Source of the DNA: Streptomyces smyrnaeus
GTDB lineage: Bacteria > Actinomycetota > Actinomycetes > Streptomycetales > Streptomycetaceae
Assembly: GCF_017676345.1 (NCBI RefSeq)
Contig: NZ_JAFFZM010000006.1
Coordinates: 1 to 64,000, forward strand
Direction of reading: 5' to 3'
Length of the DNA: 64,000 nucleotides
The notes under the pieces were generated by a model. It worked only from the letters and a program-made list of their open reading frames with translations, was not told the DNA's origin and did no database searches. The translations under genes were made by a program, and so were the position numbers. Below are positions 43,733 through 52,277 of this stretch, in pieces (position 1 is the first letter of the stretch; each line of letters begins with the position of its first letter).

Positions 43733-44980
43733 TCACCCGGCCGGGGCCGGTTCGGCCTCGTCGGCCACCGCCGCCGGGCCGCCCGCCTTCGCGGCGGAGT
43801 GCGAGGCGGCCTCCATCGTCAGCGCCCGGCGCCGTACGCCGACGATCGCGGCGCCCGCGAGCGCGGCCAGGGCGGCGACCACGAACGGGATGTGGAGGTC
43901 GGTCCACTCCTCGATCTTGGGCGCCAGGAACGGCGCAGCGGCGGCGGCGAACCAGCGCACGAAGTTGTAGCCCGCGCTGGCGACCGGCCGGGGCGCGTCC
44001 GACACCCCGAGGGCCAGTTCGGTGTACACGGTGTTGTTGAGGCCGATGAAGGCTCCCGAGACCACGGTGCAGGCGATGGCCACGGCGTGGTTGCCGTATC
44101 CCAGCACCACCAGGTCGCCGGCCATGAGCACCAAGGAGGCGCCCAGCACCCGCAGCGAGCCGAAGCGCTCCTGGAGGCGCGGCGCGATCAGTACGGAGAA
44201 GACCGCCAGCAGTACGCCCCAGGCGAAGAACACCGCTCCGGAGCGGTAGGGCGACATGTTCAGCACGAACGGCGTGAACGCCAGGACCGTGAAGAAGGCG
44301 TAGTTGTAGAAGAAGGCCGAGGCCGCGGCCGAGGCGAGCCCGCCGTGACCGAGCGCCCTGACCGGGTCGAGCAGGGAGGTCTTCCGTGCGGGCCTGGGCT
44401 GTTCCTTGAGGAACGCGGTGATGGCCAGGAAACCGATCGCCATCAGCGCGGCCGTGCCGAAGAACGGGAAGCGCCAGCTGGCGTCGCCCAGGACGGCGCC
44501 CAGCAGCGGGCCGCAGGCCATCCCGAGGCCCAGCGCGGACTCGTACAGCAGGATGGCCGCCGCGCTCCCTCCGGCGGCGGCCCCGACGATCACCGCGAGC
44601 GCCGTGGAGACGAACAGTGCGTTGCCCAGGCCCCAGCCGGCGCGGAAGCCGACCAGTTCGCCGACGGAGTGCGAGGTGCCGGAGAGCCCGGCGAAGACCA
44701 CCACGAGCGCCAGCCCGAGCAGCAGCGTCTTGCGGCCGCCGATCCGGCTGGAGACGAAACCGGTGACCAGCATCGCCACCGCGGTGATCAGGAAGTACGA
44801 GGTGAACAGGAGGGAGACCTGGCTCGGGGTGGCCTCCAGACCCTTCGCTATGGAGGGGAGGATCGGGTCGACCAGGCCGATGCCCATGAAGGCCACGACG
44901 GAGGCGCCCGCCGTGGCCCATACGGCCTTCGGCTGACGGAGGAGGCTCGTCGCGCCCTCGTCGAACGGATCAGCACTCAT
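43733..44980 (-). CDS. MFS transporter, drug exporter type
   Basis: 415 aa from the ATG at 44980 with AAGGAG 9 nt upstream. Twelve helices; helix 1 TAGASVVAFMGIGLVDPILPSIA carries the DHA1 pattern (D..ILP), loop 2-3 has SSRIGGRKTLLLG and the motif C-like region is GLGMACGPLLGAVLG. Proton-driven efflux of an unknown compound. Its upstream region is strikingly AT-rich with inverted repeats (see 45004-45090), which suggests tight repression, yet no regulator gene is adjacent. Confidence 0.9.
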   Translation of the reverse strand: MSADPFDEGATSLLRQPKAVWATAGASVVAFMGIGLVDPILPSIAKGLEATPSQVSLLFTSYFLITAVAMLVTGFVSSRIGGRKTLLLGLALVVVFAGLSGTSHSVGELVGFRAGWGLGNALFVSTALAVIVGAAAGGSAAAILLYESALGLGMACGPLLGAVLGDASWRFPFFGTAALMAIGFLAITAFLKEQPRPARKTSLLDPVRALGHGGLASAAASAFFYNYAFFTVLAFTPFVLNMSPYRSGAVFFAWGVLLAVFSVLIAPRLQERFGSLRVLGASLVLMAGDLVVLGYGNHAVAIACTVVSGAFIGLNNTVYTELALGVSDAPRPVASAGYNFVRWFAAAAAPFLAPKIEEWTDLHIPFVVAALAALAGAAIVGVRRRALTMEAASHSAAKAGGPAAVADEAEPAPAG

Positions 44981-45003
44981 GCCTGCCGCTCCTTGTCGGT
45001 TCT

Positions 45004-45090
45004 CGTTCGGAAAAATAGTTGGTGTGTGCACACGATAAATTAGCCACTCTAATTAATGCAAATTACATCTATATGATCAGCAGGTCATCG
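45004..45090 (-). promoter_or_regulatory. AT-rich operator/promoter of the MFS gene
   Basis: By far the most AT-rich stretch in the window. Contains GTGTGCACAC (45024-45033) and the inverted repeat TAAATTAG-ccact-CTAATTAA (45036-45043/45049-45056, seven of eight pairs), then a further AATTAATGCAAATTA. On the minus strand TTGCAT and TTATCG are 17 bp apart with the inverted repeat between them, so a bound repressor would block the promoter. MarR-like in form. Confidence 0.5.
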
Positions 45091-45192
45091 CCCCTTTTTC
45101 TCTGGCCCTCACTTACCGTGCAGGTCAGGCCCTGGCTCCAGGTGGGTGATCGTCCTTGACGGGAGGGCGGCCCGGTAGCACCGTTAGGCCTC

Positions 45193-45831
45193 ATGAGGGG
45201 CGAACCCAGTTGCCCGAAGTGCGGTGGCCGGGTCAGGGCGCCCGGTCTCTTCGCCGACACCTGGCAGTGCGGCATGCACGGCGCCGTGCACCCGCTCCAG
45301 CCGGTCCTCCCGCCCAGCGTCGAGGCGCTCGCCGTCGTGGTGGGCCGCACGCAGGTGCCCGTATGGATGCCGTGGCCGCTCCCGGTGGGGTGGCTGTTCA
45401 CCGGCGTCGCCTGCGCGGGGGACGACAGAAGCGGCGGCCGGGCCACCGCCGTCGCCTGCTCGGGCCCGGCCCCGCTCGGCGGCCCGGGGGAACTGCTGCT
45501 GATCGCCGAGGAACTGGGCGTCGGGCTCGGCGCGCGGTACGCCGGTATCGATGGCCCCGACCCCGGACCCACCATCTGCGCCGGCAAGCCCCCGCAGGCC
45601 AAGGTCCATGCCGCGGGCCACCCCACGCCGCTCTGGCACGTCAGCGGCGCGCCCGACGACCGCGCCGTCTTCGCGGGCGAGGCCTGCGGACTGTGGCTGT
45701 GGGCCATCGTGTGGCCCCAGGAATCGGGCCTGCTGCTCTACGACGAGCTGGTGCTCACCGACCTGCGGGACGCGGGAGCCGAGGTGGAGCTGGTGCCCTG
45801 CGGCGCGCTGTCGCCCCGACTGATCTCCTGA
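45193..45831 (+). CDS. DUF6758 family protein
   Basis: 212 aa; ATG with a weak AGG site. Begins with a zinc-ribbon-like pair (SCPKCGG, then WQCGMHG 15-20 residues later), followed by a beta-rich domain with several Trp (WMPWPLPVGWLFTGVACAG, LWLWAIVWPQE). Widely conserved in Streptomyces next to a PHP-domain gene; function unknown. The PHP gene follows after about 60-110 bp. Confidence 0.82.
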   Translation: MRGEPSCPKCGGRVRAPGLFADTWQCGMHGAVHPLQPVLPPSVEALAVVVGRTQVPVWMPWPLPVGWLFTGVACAGDDRSGGRATAVACSGPAPLGGPGELLLIAEELGVGLGARYAGIDGPDPGPTICAGKPPQAKVHAAGHPTPLWHVSGAPDDRAVFAGEACGLWLWAIVWPQESGLLLYDELVLTDLRDAGAEVELVPCGALSPRLIS

Positions 45832-45938
45832 CCGGCACCACCCGGCCCGGAAGGGGCGCCGCGCCGGTACGGCTATCCTGGTGAGCGCTCGCCATGAGCT
45901 CGTCACACCCCGCCGTCCACCTTTCGGAGTCCGTCGAA

Positions 45939-46784
45939 GTGCGCATCGACCTGCACACCCACTCCACCGCCTCGGACGGCACCGACACCCCCGCCGAACT
46001 GGTACGCAACGCGGCCGCTGCCGGGCTGGACGTGGTGGCGCTCACCGACCACGACACCGTGGCCGGGCACGCCGAGGCCGCTGCCGCCCTGCCCGCCGGA
46101 CTCACCCTCGTGACCGGCGCCGAGCTCTCCTGCCGGCTGAACGGCATCAGCCTGCACATGCTCGCCTACCTCTTCGACCCCGCCGAGCCCGAACTGGCCC
46201 GCGAACGCGAGCTGGTACGGGACGACCGGGTACCGCGCGCCCAGGCGATGGTCGGCAAGCTGCGCGACCTGGGCGTGCCCATCAGCTGGGAACAGGTCCT
46301 GCGCATCGCGGGCGACGGCTCGGTGGGGCGCCCGCACATCGCGGAGGCCATGGTCGAGGAAGGCGTCATCGAAACCGTCTCCGACGCCTTCACCGAGGAG
46401 TGGATCGCGGGCGACGGGCGCGCCTACGTCAGCAAGCACGAGCTGGATCCGTTCGACGCGCTGCGGCTGATCAAGGGGGCCGGCGGAGTCGCGGTCTTCG
46501 CCCACCCGCTGGCCGCCAAGCGTGGCCAGTGCGTCCCGGAGAGCGCGATAGCCGATCTGGCGGCGGCCGGACTCGACGGCGTCGAAGCCGACCACGCCGA
46601 CCACGACCCCAGGACCCGCGAACGGCTGCACGGTCTCGCCGCCGACCTCGGACTGCTGGCCACCGGCTCCAGCGACTACCACGGCAGCCGCAAACCCCTC
46701 GCGCTCGGCGACTTCACCACCGCGCCCGAGGTGTACGCCGAGATCGCCGCACGCGGCTCAGGCGCGACACCCGTCACGGGCTGA
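45939..46784 (+). CDS. PHP-domain phosphoesterase
   Basis: 281 aa from a GTG at 45939 with CGGAG 10 nt upstream, so that the protein starts with the family-typical (M)RIDLHTHSTASDGT; ATG at 45894 would add 15 residues. Metal motifs: DLHTHS, ALTDHDTVAGH, the conserved Glu in VTGAELSC, FAHP, and the closing SSDYHG. Related to RNase AM/YciV (5'-3' nuclease on short RNA) and nucleoside 3',5'-bisphosphate phosphatases. Cytosolic. Confidence 0.9.
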   Translation: MRIDLHTHSTASDGTDTPAELVRNAAAAGLDVVALTDHDTVAGHAEAAAALPAGLTLVTGAELSCRLNGISLHMLAYLFDPAEPELARERELVRDDRVPRAQAMVGKLRDLGVPISWEQVLRIAGDGSVGRPHIAEAMVEEGVIETVSDAFTEEWIAGDGRAYVSKHELDPFDALRLIKGAGGVAVFAHPLAAKRGQCVPESAIADLAAAGLDGVEADHADHDPRTRERLHGLAADLGLLATGSSDYHGSRKPLALGDFTTAPEVYAEIAARGSGATPVTG

Positions 46785-46935
46785 CCGCAGCCGGGCAGCA
46801 CTTTCTCCCGCCCGACCGGACCCCGTGGGGACCGCGGGCGGCTTCTGCGCGTCACGCCGCGCCCACCCGCGTGAGCGCGCCCGCGTCCCGTATGCCCTGA
46901 GCCCCCGTAGGGCAGGGCGCGCCGAGCACATCCGC

Positions 46936-46955
46936 GCCCGGCGCACGCGCCGGGC
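46936..46955 (+). terminator. Short GC-rich hairpin before marC
   Basis: GCCCGGCG-cacg-CGCCGGGC, 150 nt after the PHP gene stop. Could end that transcript; weak evidence in such GC-rich DNA. Confidence 0.35.
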
Positions 46956-47064
46956 GAGCCCGCGCCGTCCGGCGCCTGCGCTCCGAAGCCCCGGCTCGCC
47001 CTTTCCCCGTCGTCCCTCGTCTTCCCCCCGTCCCGTTCCATCTCAGCAAGGCACAGGCACCACC

Positions 47065-47673
47065 GTGTTCGACACAGCGCTCTTCGGGTCCGTCTTCCTC
47101 ACCCTCTTCGTCATCATGGACCCGCCCGGCATCACCCCCATCTTTCTCGGCCTCACCTCGGGGCGGCCGGTGAAGGTCCAGCGCCGGATGGCGTGGCAGG
47201 CGGCAGCTGTCGCGTTCGGGGTGATCGCCCTGTTCGGGATCTGCGGCAAGCAGATCCTCGACTATGTGCACGTCTCCATCCCGGCGCTGATGGTCGCCGG
47301 CGGGCTGCTGCTCCTGCTCGTCGCACTCGACCTGCTGACCGGCAAGTCCGACGAGCCCACCCAGACCAAGGACGTCAATGTGGCGCTCGTGCCGCTGGGT
47401 ATGCCGCTGCTGGCGGGGCCCGGCGCGATCGTCTCCGTCATCCTGGCCGTGCAGCGCGCGGACGGCTGGGGCGGCCGGCTGTCCGTATGGACGGCGATCG
47501 TGGCCATGCACCTGGTGCTGTGGCTGGTGATGCGCTACTCGTTGCTGATCATCCGCGTCATCAAGGACGGCGGCGTCGTGCTCGTCACCCGGCTGTCGGG
47601 CATGCTGCTCTCGGCCATCGCCGTCCAGCAGATCGCCGGCGGCATCACCCAGTTCATCCAGGGGAAAGGCTGA
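47065..47673 (+). CDS. MarC family integral membrane protein
   Basis: 202 aa; GTG with CAAGGC about 12 nt upstream. Six hydrophobic helices with the MarC hallmarks FVIMDPPGITPIFLGLT near the start, VPLGMPLLAGPGAI in the middle and RLSGMLLSAIAVQQIAGGI at the end. Transport activity unproven for this family (not the antibiotic-resistance determinant once assumed). Its 3' end overlaps the convergent hydrolase gene by 20 bp. Confidence 0.9.
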   Translation: MFDTALFGSVFLTLFVIMDPPGITPIFLGLTSGRPVKVQRRMAWQAAAVAFGVIALFGICGKQILDYVHVSIPALMVAGGLLLLLVALDLLTGKSDEPTQTKDVNVALVPLGMPLLAGPGAIVSVILAVQRADGWGGRLSVWTAIVAMHLVLWLVMRYSLLIIRVIKDGGVVLVTRLSGMLLSAIAVQQIAGGITQFIQGKG

Positions 47674-48562
47674 GCCAGAAGTCCGCGAGGGCCCGCGCCG
47701 TCGGGGCGGGCCGCTCCGCGTTGGGGGAGTGGCCGGTGCCCGCGACGACGGTACGGCGGGCCCGGAGCCGCTCGGCCATGCCGTCCAGCAGGGGCACCGG
47801 CCAGGCGTCGTCCTCCGCGCCCGAGACGACATGGAACGGCAGTTCCAGCGCGGCCAGCTCCCCCACCCGGTCCGGCTCGGCGAGCAGCTGCCGCCCCGTC
47901 GCGGACAACTGCTCGGGCACGTTGGCGAGCCACCGGCGGCGCAGGAACTCCTCCATCGCCGCGGACGCCTCCTCCACCTCCCGTTGCGAATAGGGCGCCT
48001 CACCCGCGGAGCCGACCGACTGGTCGAGCTCCTGCATGACCTCCCAGATCGCCGCCATGCTCATGGTCTCCATCGCACCCAGCAGCGTCCTGACGCGCTC
48101 CTGCTGCGAGGGCGAGACGGCGGCCGGACCGCTGCTCATCAGCGTCAGGGAGGCGAACGGCGCGGCGCCCAGCAGCACCGCGGCGCGCGCGACCAGGCCG
48201 CCCAGCGAGTGGCCCAGCAGATGCACCGTGCCGGGCCGGTCGAGGCCGAGTACGGTCGCGAGCGCAAGCACGTCCCGGGCCAGTTCCAGCTGCGTGTAGG
48301 CGGCCTCCTCGCGCGGCCCACCGGTTTCGAACTGCCCCCGCCCGTCCACCGCGACCACTCGGAACCCCGCCCGCGCCAGCGGCTCCAGCAGCCCGATGAA
48401 GTCCTCCTTGCTGCCCGTGAATCCGGGCAGCAGCAGCACGGTGCGGCCAGTGCTGCTCCTGCCCGGGCTGCCCGTGTCGTGCACGGCGAACTCCCCGCGT
48501 GCGGTGGCCATCCGGTACGCGCGCACGCCCTCGGGCAGTGCGAGAAAGGGGGGCTTGCTCAT
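47654..48562 (-). CDS. Alpha/beta hydrolase
   Basis: 302 aa. No signal peptide. Core features: LLLPGFTGSKEDF (oxyanion loop), VVAVDGRGQFETGG, nucleophile Ser in LLGHSLGGLV, acid Asp in VSGAEDDAWPVP, and His in AGTGHSPNAE. A complete triad, so probably an active esterase or C-C hydrolase-like enzyme; substrate unknown. Ends inside the convergent marC gene. Confidence 0.88.
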   Translation of the reverse strand: MSKPPFLALPEGVRAYRMATARGEFAVHDTGSPGRSSTGRTVLLLPGFTGSKEDFIGLLEPLARAGFRVVAVDGRGQFETGGPREEAAYTQLELARDVLALATVLGLDRPGTVHLLGHSLGGLVARAAVLLGAAPFASLTLMSSGPAAVSPSQQERVRTLLGAMETMSMAAIWEVMQELDQSVGSAGEAPYSQREVEEASAAMEEFLRRRWLANVPEQLSATGRQLLAEPDRVGELAALELPFHVVSGAEDDAWPVPLLDGMAERLRARRTVVAGTGHSPNAERPAPTARALADFWLSLSPG

Positions 48563-48681
48563 ACCAGGACGCTACCCGCAGCCCACCCTCCGCCTCCAAC
48601 GCCCGCGTCGGCCTGGCCAACGCGGCCGCGCCAACGCCCGCGTCGGCCGGCAACCGGCGGGCCGGTGCGCCGGACAGCGAG

Positions 48682-48713
48682 CGGCCCGGCACCCACGAGG
48701 GGATGCCGGGCCG
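48682..48713 (-). terminator. Hairpin after the helicase gene
   Basis: CGGCCCGGCA (48682-48691) pairs with TGCCGGGCCG (48704-48713), 10 bp with a 12-nt loop, about 30 nt beyond the helicase stop on the minus strand. Confidence 0.5.
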
Positions 48714-48743
48714 TGTGCTGCCGGGTGGTGCCGAGGTCGGCGG

Positions 48744-50471
48744 TCAGCCCTCCGCGGACTGCGCCGTACCGGCGGTGCGGCTGCTCGCGCCGCCGGAGCG
48801 CGTCCTGCGGCGGCGCGGCTTGCGGGGCGCCTCGTCCGTGGCGACGGCGGCCTGGCCGGCCTCGCCGCTCTCCTTGGTGGCAGGGGCCTTCGTCCCGGCC
48901 TCGGAGGTGGTGGCTCCGGCACGGGTGCGCCGACGGCGGCGGGGCTTGCGTGCGGCACCGCCCTCGCCCGCCTCGGCGCCCGGAGCGCCCTCGGCGGTGG
49001 CGACGGCCTGCCGCGCGGCGCTCCCGGCCGAGCCGGTGGCGTCCTGACCGGTCTCACCGGCGCCGCCGGACTCGTCGGAGCGCAGCGCACCCCGCGTGCG
49101 CCGCCGCTGGCGCGGCTTGCGCGCCGGCTGAGTGCGCTCGGCGGCCGCGGCGGAGGACCTGCCGGACTTGCCGTGCGAGCGGTTGCCCGGCTCGCCCAGG
49201 TCCTCGATCTCCTCGGCCGCCAGCCCGGCCCGGGTGCGCTCGGCACGCGGCAGGACGCCCTTGGCCTCCTGAGGGATCTGCAGCGCCTCGTACAGGTGCG
49301 GCGAGGTGGAGTAGGTCTCCTCCGGGTCGTTGAAGTCCAGGTCCAGCGCCTTGTTGATCAGCTGCCAGCGCGGGATGTCGTCCCAGTCGACCAGCGTGAC
49401 CGCGATGCCGGAGTTGCCCGCGCGGCCGGTGCGGCCGATGCGGTGCAGATAGGTCTTCTCGTCCTCGGGGGTCTGGTAGTTGATCACGTGCGTGACGTTG
49501 TCGACGTCGATACCGCGCGCGGCGACGTCCGTGCACACCAGCACGTCGACCTTGCCGTTGCGGAACGCGCGCAGCGCCTGCTCGCGGGCGCCCTGACCCA
49601 GGTCGCCGTGGACGGCGCCGGCCGCGAAGCCGCGCCGCGAGAGCTGCTCGGCGACATCGGCCGCCGTGCGCTTGGTGCGGCAGAAGACCATCGCCAGGCC
49701 CCGGCCCTCGGCCTGCAGGATCCGGGAGACCATCTCCGGCTTGTCCATCGAGTGGGCGCGGAAGACGTGCTGGGTGGTGTTCGCCACCGTCTGGCCCTCG
49801 TCGTCCGGCGCCGTGGCGCGGATGTGCGTGGGCTGGCTCATGTAGCGGCGGGCGAGCGAGATGACCTGGCCGGGCATGGTCGCGGAGAAGAGCATCGTCT
49901 GGCGCCGCGTCGGCAGCATTTCGATGATCTTCTCGACGTCGGGGAGGAAGCCCAGGTCGAGCATCTCGTCGGCCTCGTCCAGGACGAGCGTCCTGATCTC
50001 GGACAGCCGCAGCTTCTTCTGGCCCGCCAGGTCCAGCAGCCGTCCGGGCGTGCCGACGACCACGTCGACGCCCTTCTTCAGCGCTTCGACCTGGGGCTCG
50101 TAGGCACGCCCGCCGTAGATCGACAGGACGCGGACATTGCGCACCTTGCCGGCGGTGAGCAGGTCGTTGGTCACCTGCTGGCACAGCTCACGGGTGGGGA
50201 CGACGACGAGTGCCTGCGGGGCCTCGGTCAGCTCCTCGGGCTTGGCGCGGCCCAGCTCGACATCGGCGGGGACGGTGACCGACTCCAGCAGCGGCAGCCC
50301 GAACCCCAGCGTCTTGCCGGTGCCGGTCTTCGCCTGACCGATGACGTCGGTGCCGGCGAGGGCGACCGGGAGCGTCATCTCCTGGATCGGAAAGGGGGAT
50401 GTGATGCCGACGGCTTCGAGTGCCTCGGCGGTCTCGGGGAGGATTCCGAGATCTCTGAACGTAGTGGACAG
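48744..50471 (-). CDS. DEAD-box RNA helicase, RhlE-type (Rv3211-like)
   Basis: About 575 aa if translation starts at the CTG at 50471. The first ATG (50378) would remove the Q motif, which is plainly encoded upstream as TTFRDLGILPETAEALEAV followed by GITSPFPIQE; no ATG, GTG or TTG exists in frame between there and the stop codon at 50562-50564. AAGAGG lies 8 nt before the CTG. Helicase motifs: AKTGTGKT, PTRELC, GTPGRL, DEAD, SAT, ARGID, HRIGRTGR. The C-terminal 150 aa is disordered with basic ARKPRQRRRTRG-type repeats for RNA binding. Likely cold-adaptation or RNA decay role. Confidence 0.9.
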   Translation of the reverse strand: MSTTFRDLGILPETAEALEAVGITSPFPIQEMTLPVALAGTDVIGQAKTGTGKTLGFGLPLLESVTVPADVELGRAKPEELTEAPQALVVVPTRELCQQVTNDLLTAGKVRNVRVLSIYGGRAYEPQVEALKKGVDVVVGTPGRLLDLAGQKKLRLSEIRTLVLDEADEMLDLGFLPDVEKIIEMLPTRRQTMLFSATMPGQVISLARRYMSQPTHIRATAPDDEGQTVANTTQHVFRAHSMDKPEMVSRILQAEGRGLAMVFCRTKRTAADVAEQLSRRGFAAGAVHGDLGQGAREQALRAFRNGKVDVLVCTDVAARGIDVDNVTHVINYQTPEDEKTYLHRIGRTGRAGNSGIAVTLVDWDDIPRWQLINKALDLDFNDPEETYSTSPHLYEALQIPQEAKGVLPRAERTRAGLAAEEIEDLGEPGNRSHGKSGRSSAAAAERTQPARKPRQRRRTRGALRSDESGGAGETGQDATGSAGSAARQAVATAEGAPGAEAGEGGAARKPRRRRRTRAGATTSEAGTKAPATKESGEAGQAAVATDEAPRKPRRRRTRSGGASSRTAGTAQSAEG

Positions 50472-50910
50472 GATGCTTGCCTCTTCTGTGTGACGCGCGA
50501 ATGCGGCTACGGCGTCCGGCCGACCCAGCTTCTGGGTGGGCCGACGGAGCGAGGAGAGGATCTACCGCGACCAAGCGGCCGTCGTTGCGGCCCGCCTAGC
50601 GGCGCGGGACCACTGTCTCCCGCTCAAGCGCCTCACTTGCGCGAGCGGTCCCTCTCGGCGCGGCCCGTGCGGGGAGCACGGCCCGGCGGAAGGCTGTCGG
50701 GTCGGAGCCGATCGGGCCACCGACCGGGCATCCGCATTTCATGCATGCAGTGAGTCCACGCCATCCGGTGGACTCAATATCACTGTACCCCGGATCCGCG
50801 CATCTGTATCGGGGCTATCGCTGTGTACGAGCTCACCCCGGAGCTCACCGGGACCGGCGGGAACCGGACAGGTCCTTCCCGACCTGCGGTTGCGGGCTAT
50901 CGTGCGAGGT
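50472..50910. other. Divergent region between helicase and ferritin-like genes
   Basis: 439 bp without a gene. Inverted repeat TGAGTCCAC-N8-GTGGACTCA at 50751-50776, preceded by the palindrome ATGCAT (50741-50746) and followed by the AT-rich AATATCAC. These are candidates for operator and -10 sequences. Confidence 0.5.
50751..50776. promoter_or_regulatory. 9-bp inverted repeat, operator candidate
   Basis: TGAGTCCAC (50751-50759) and GTGGACTCA (50768-50776) are exact reverse complements separated by 8 nt, 135 bp before the ferritin-like gene and 275 bp before the helicase start. Confidence 0.4.
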
Positions 50911-51684
50911 ATGGAGACGCCTGACAAGACCGCCGCCGAATCCGGGGCCGCCGACAGCGGGGCCGCCGGTTCCGAGTCCGCCCCCGCCACCTCGATCGCC
51001 ACCCAGAGCTGGGAGCAGGCGTCGGCGGACCCGACCTACCGGGCCGCGGTCGTCGATCTGCTGGGTGCGCTGGCCTACGGAGAGCTGGCGGCCTTCGAGC
51101 GGCTCGCCGAGGACGCCAAGCTGGCACCCTCCCTCGCGGACAAGGCGGAGCTGGCCTCGATGGCGTCCGCCGAGTTCCACCACTTCGAGAAGCTGCGGGA
51201 GCGGCTGGCCCGGATCGACGAGGACCCCACGGCCGCCATGGAGCCCTTCGCCGCCGCGCTGGACGACTTCCACCGCCTCACCGCCCCGTCCGACTGGCTG
51301 GAGGGGCTGATCAAGGCCTATGTGGGGGACTCCATCGCCTCCGACTTCTACCGCGAGGTGGCAGCCAGGCTCGACGCCGACACCCGCGCCCTGGTGCTGA
51401 GTGTGCTGGACGACACCGGGCACTCCAGCTTCGCCGTGGAGAAGGTCCGCGCCGCCATCGAGGCCGACCCGCGGGTGGGCGGGCGGCTGGCCCTGTGGGC
51501 GCGGCGGCTGATGGGGGAGGCGCTCTCCCAGGCCCAGCGGGTGGTGGCCGACCGGGACGCGCTCTCGACGATGCTGGTCGGCGGGGTGGCCGACGGCTTC
51601 GACCTCGCGGAGGTCGGCAAGATGTTCTCCCGGATCACCGAGGCCCATACGAAGCGGATGGCCGCCCTCGGCCTTGCCGCCTGA
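50911..51684 (+). CDS. Ferritin-like fold protein (MiaE-like, Rv3210c-like)
   Basis: 257 aa from the ATG at 50911. A Ser/Ala-rich start, then a four-helix bundle: helix 1 ALAYGELAAFERLAEDA, helix 2 MASAEFHHFEKLRER (ExxH), helix 3 GDSIASDFYREVAAR, helix 4 LDDTGHSSFAVEKV. These acidic/His positions could bind two metals, as in MiaE tRNA hydroxylases, but the spacing is that of the MiaE-like group of unknown function. Order helicase / ferritin-like / DUF3107 / TetR matches Rv3211-Rv3208. Confidence 0.87.
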   Translation: METPDKTAAESGAADSGAAGSESAPATSIATQSWEQASADPTYRAAVVDLLGALAYGELAAFERLAEDAKLAPSLADKAELASMASAEFHHFEKLRERLARIDEDPTAAMEPFAAALDDFHRLTAPSDWLEGLIKAYVGDSIASDFYREVAARLDADTRALVLSVLDDTGHSSFAVEKVRAAIEADPRVGGRLALWARRLMGEALSQAQRVVADRDALSTMLVGGVADGFDLAEVGKMFSRITEAHTKRMAALGLAA

Positions 51685-52054
51685 GGGACGGGGCCTGCCC
51701 GCGGCCCGCGTCCTGCCGGAAGCCTGAGTGCTGAGCGAACCCGGCACCCGCCCCCGCGGGTGCGGGTGCCGGGGCGGTGCGCAGGGCGTCCTGGCGCCAC
51801 TGCCGGCGTCGGGGCGTATCGTCCCGCAGCAGCAGCGAGAGCAGCGCCGTGCTGAAGCCCAGCGCCACGCACCAGGTCACCACCAGGTGGCCGGGGCCGA
51901 GCACGGTGTGGCTGATGAGTCCGCCGACGAGAGCGGCGACGGGGCCCGTCGCGAGCACCAGCCGCCGGTCGGGGAGCCGCGCGGGGAATCGCCTGGCCGC
52001 GACGAGCGCGAGGGCGAAGCCGAGGGCTGCGGAGCCGAGAGCCTCCCAGACCAT
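51635..52054 (-). CDS. Small membrane protein
   Basis: 139 aa from the ATG at 52054 with GAGGAGGT 6 nt upstream (excellent); the 45 upstream codons of the longest reading are not needed. Three helices: ~2-18 (WEALGSAALGFALALVAA), ~30-50 and ~55-77 (VVTWCVALGFSTALLSLLL), then a polar, basic tail. No known domain. Its 3' end overlaps the convergent ferritin-like gene by 50 bp, encoding only the tail. Confidence 0.72.
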   Translation of the reverse strand: MVWEALGSAALGFALALVAARRFPARLPDRRLVLATGPVAALVGGLISHTVLGPGHLVVTWCVALGFSTALLSLLLRDDTPRRRQWRQDALRTAPAPAPAGAGAGFAQHSGFRQDAGRGQAPSLRRQGRGRPSASYGPR

Positions 52055-52142
52055 GAGGACCTCCTCGGGTGGGGCCGGTTGCGGGTCCGCGCACCAGCGG
52101 TCCGCGGTCGCTCCCGTCCTCCCCTCGGGTACGGAAGCTGAA

Positions 52143-52176
52143 ACGGCGGTCGCGGGACGAATCCCGCGACCGCCGT
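52143..52176 (-). terminator. Perfect 15-bp hairpin after DUF3107 gene
   Basis: Arms 52143-52157 and 52162-52176 with a 4-nt loop; read leftward it is followed by TTTCAG. About 100 nt beyond the DUF3107 stop. Confidence 0.75.
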
Positions 52177-52277
52177 CGCCTGCTTTCACCTGCGCCGCTC
52201 AGGGGGGTACACCTGTGCGTTTCCCGTGCACGCGTCCCGTGCGCCGCCCCCGCGTGCGCCGGGGCGGCGCCGCCTGG

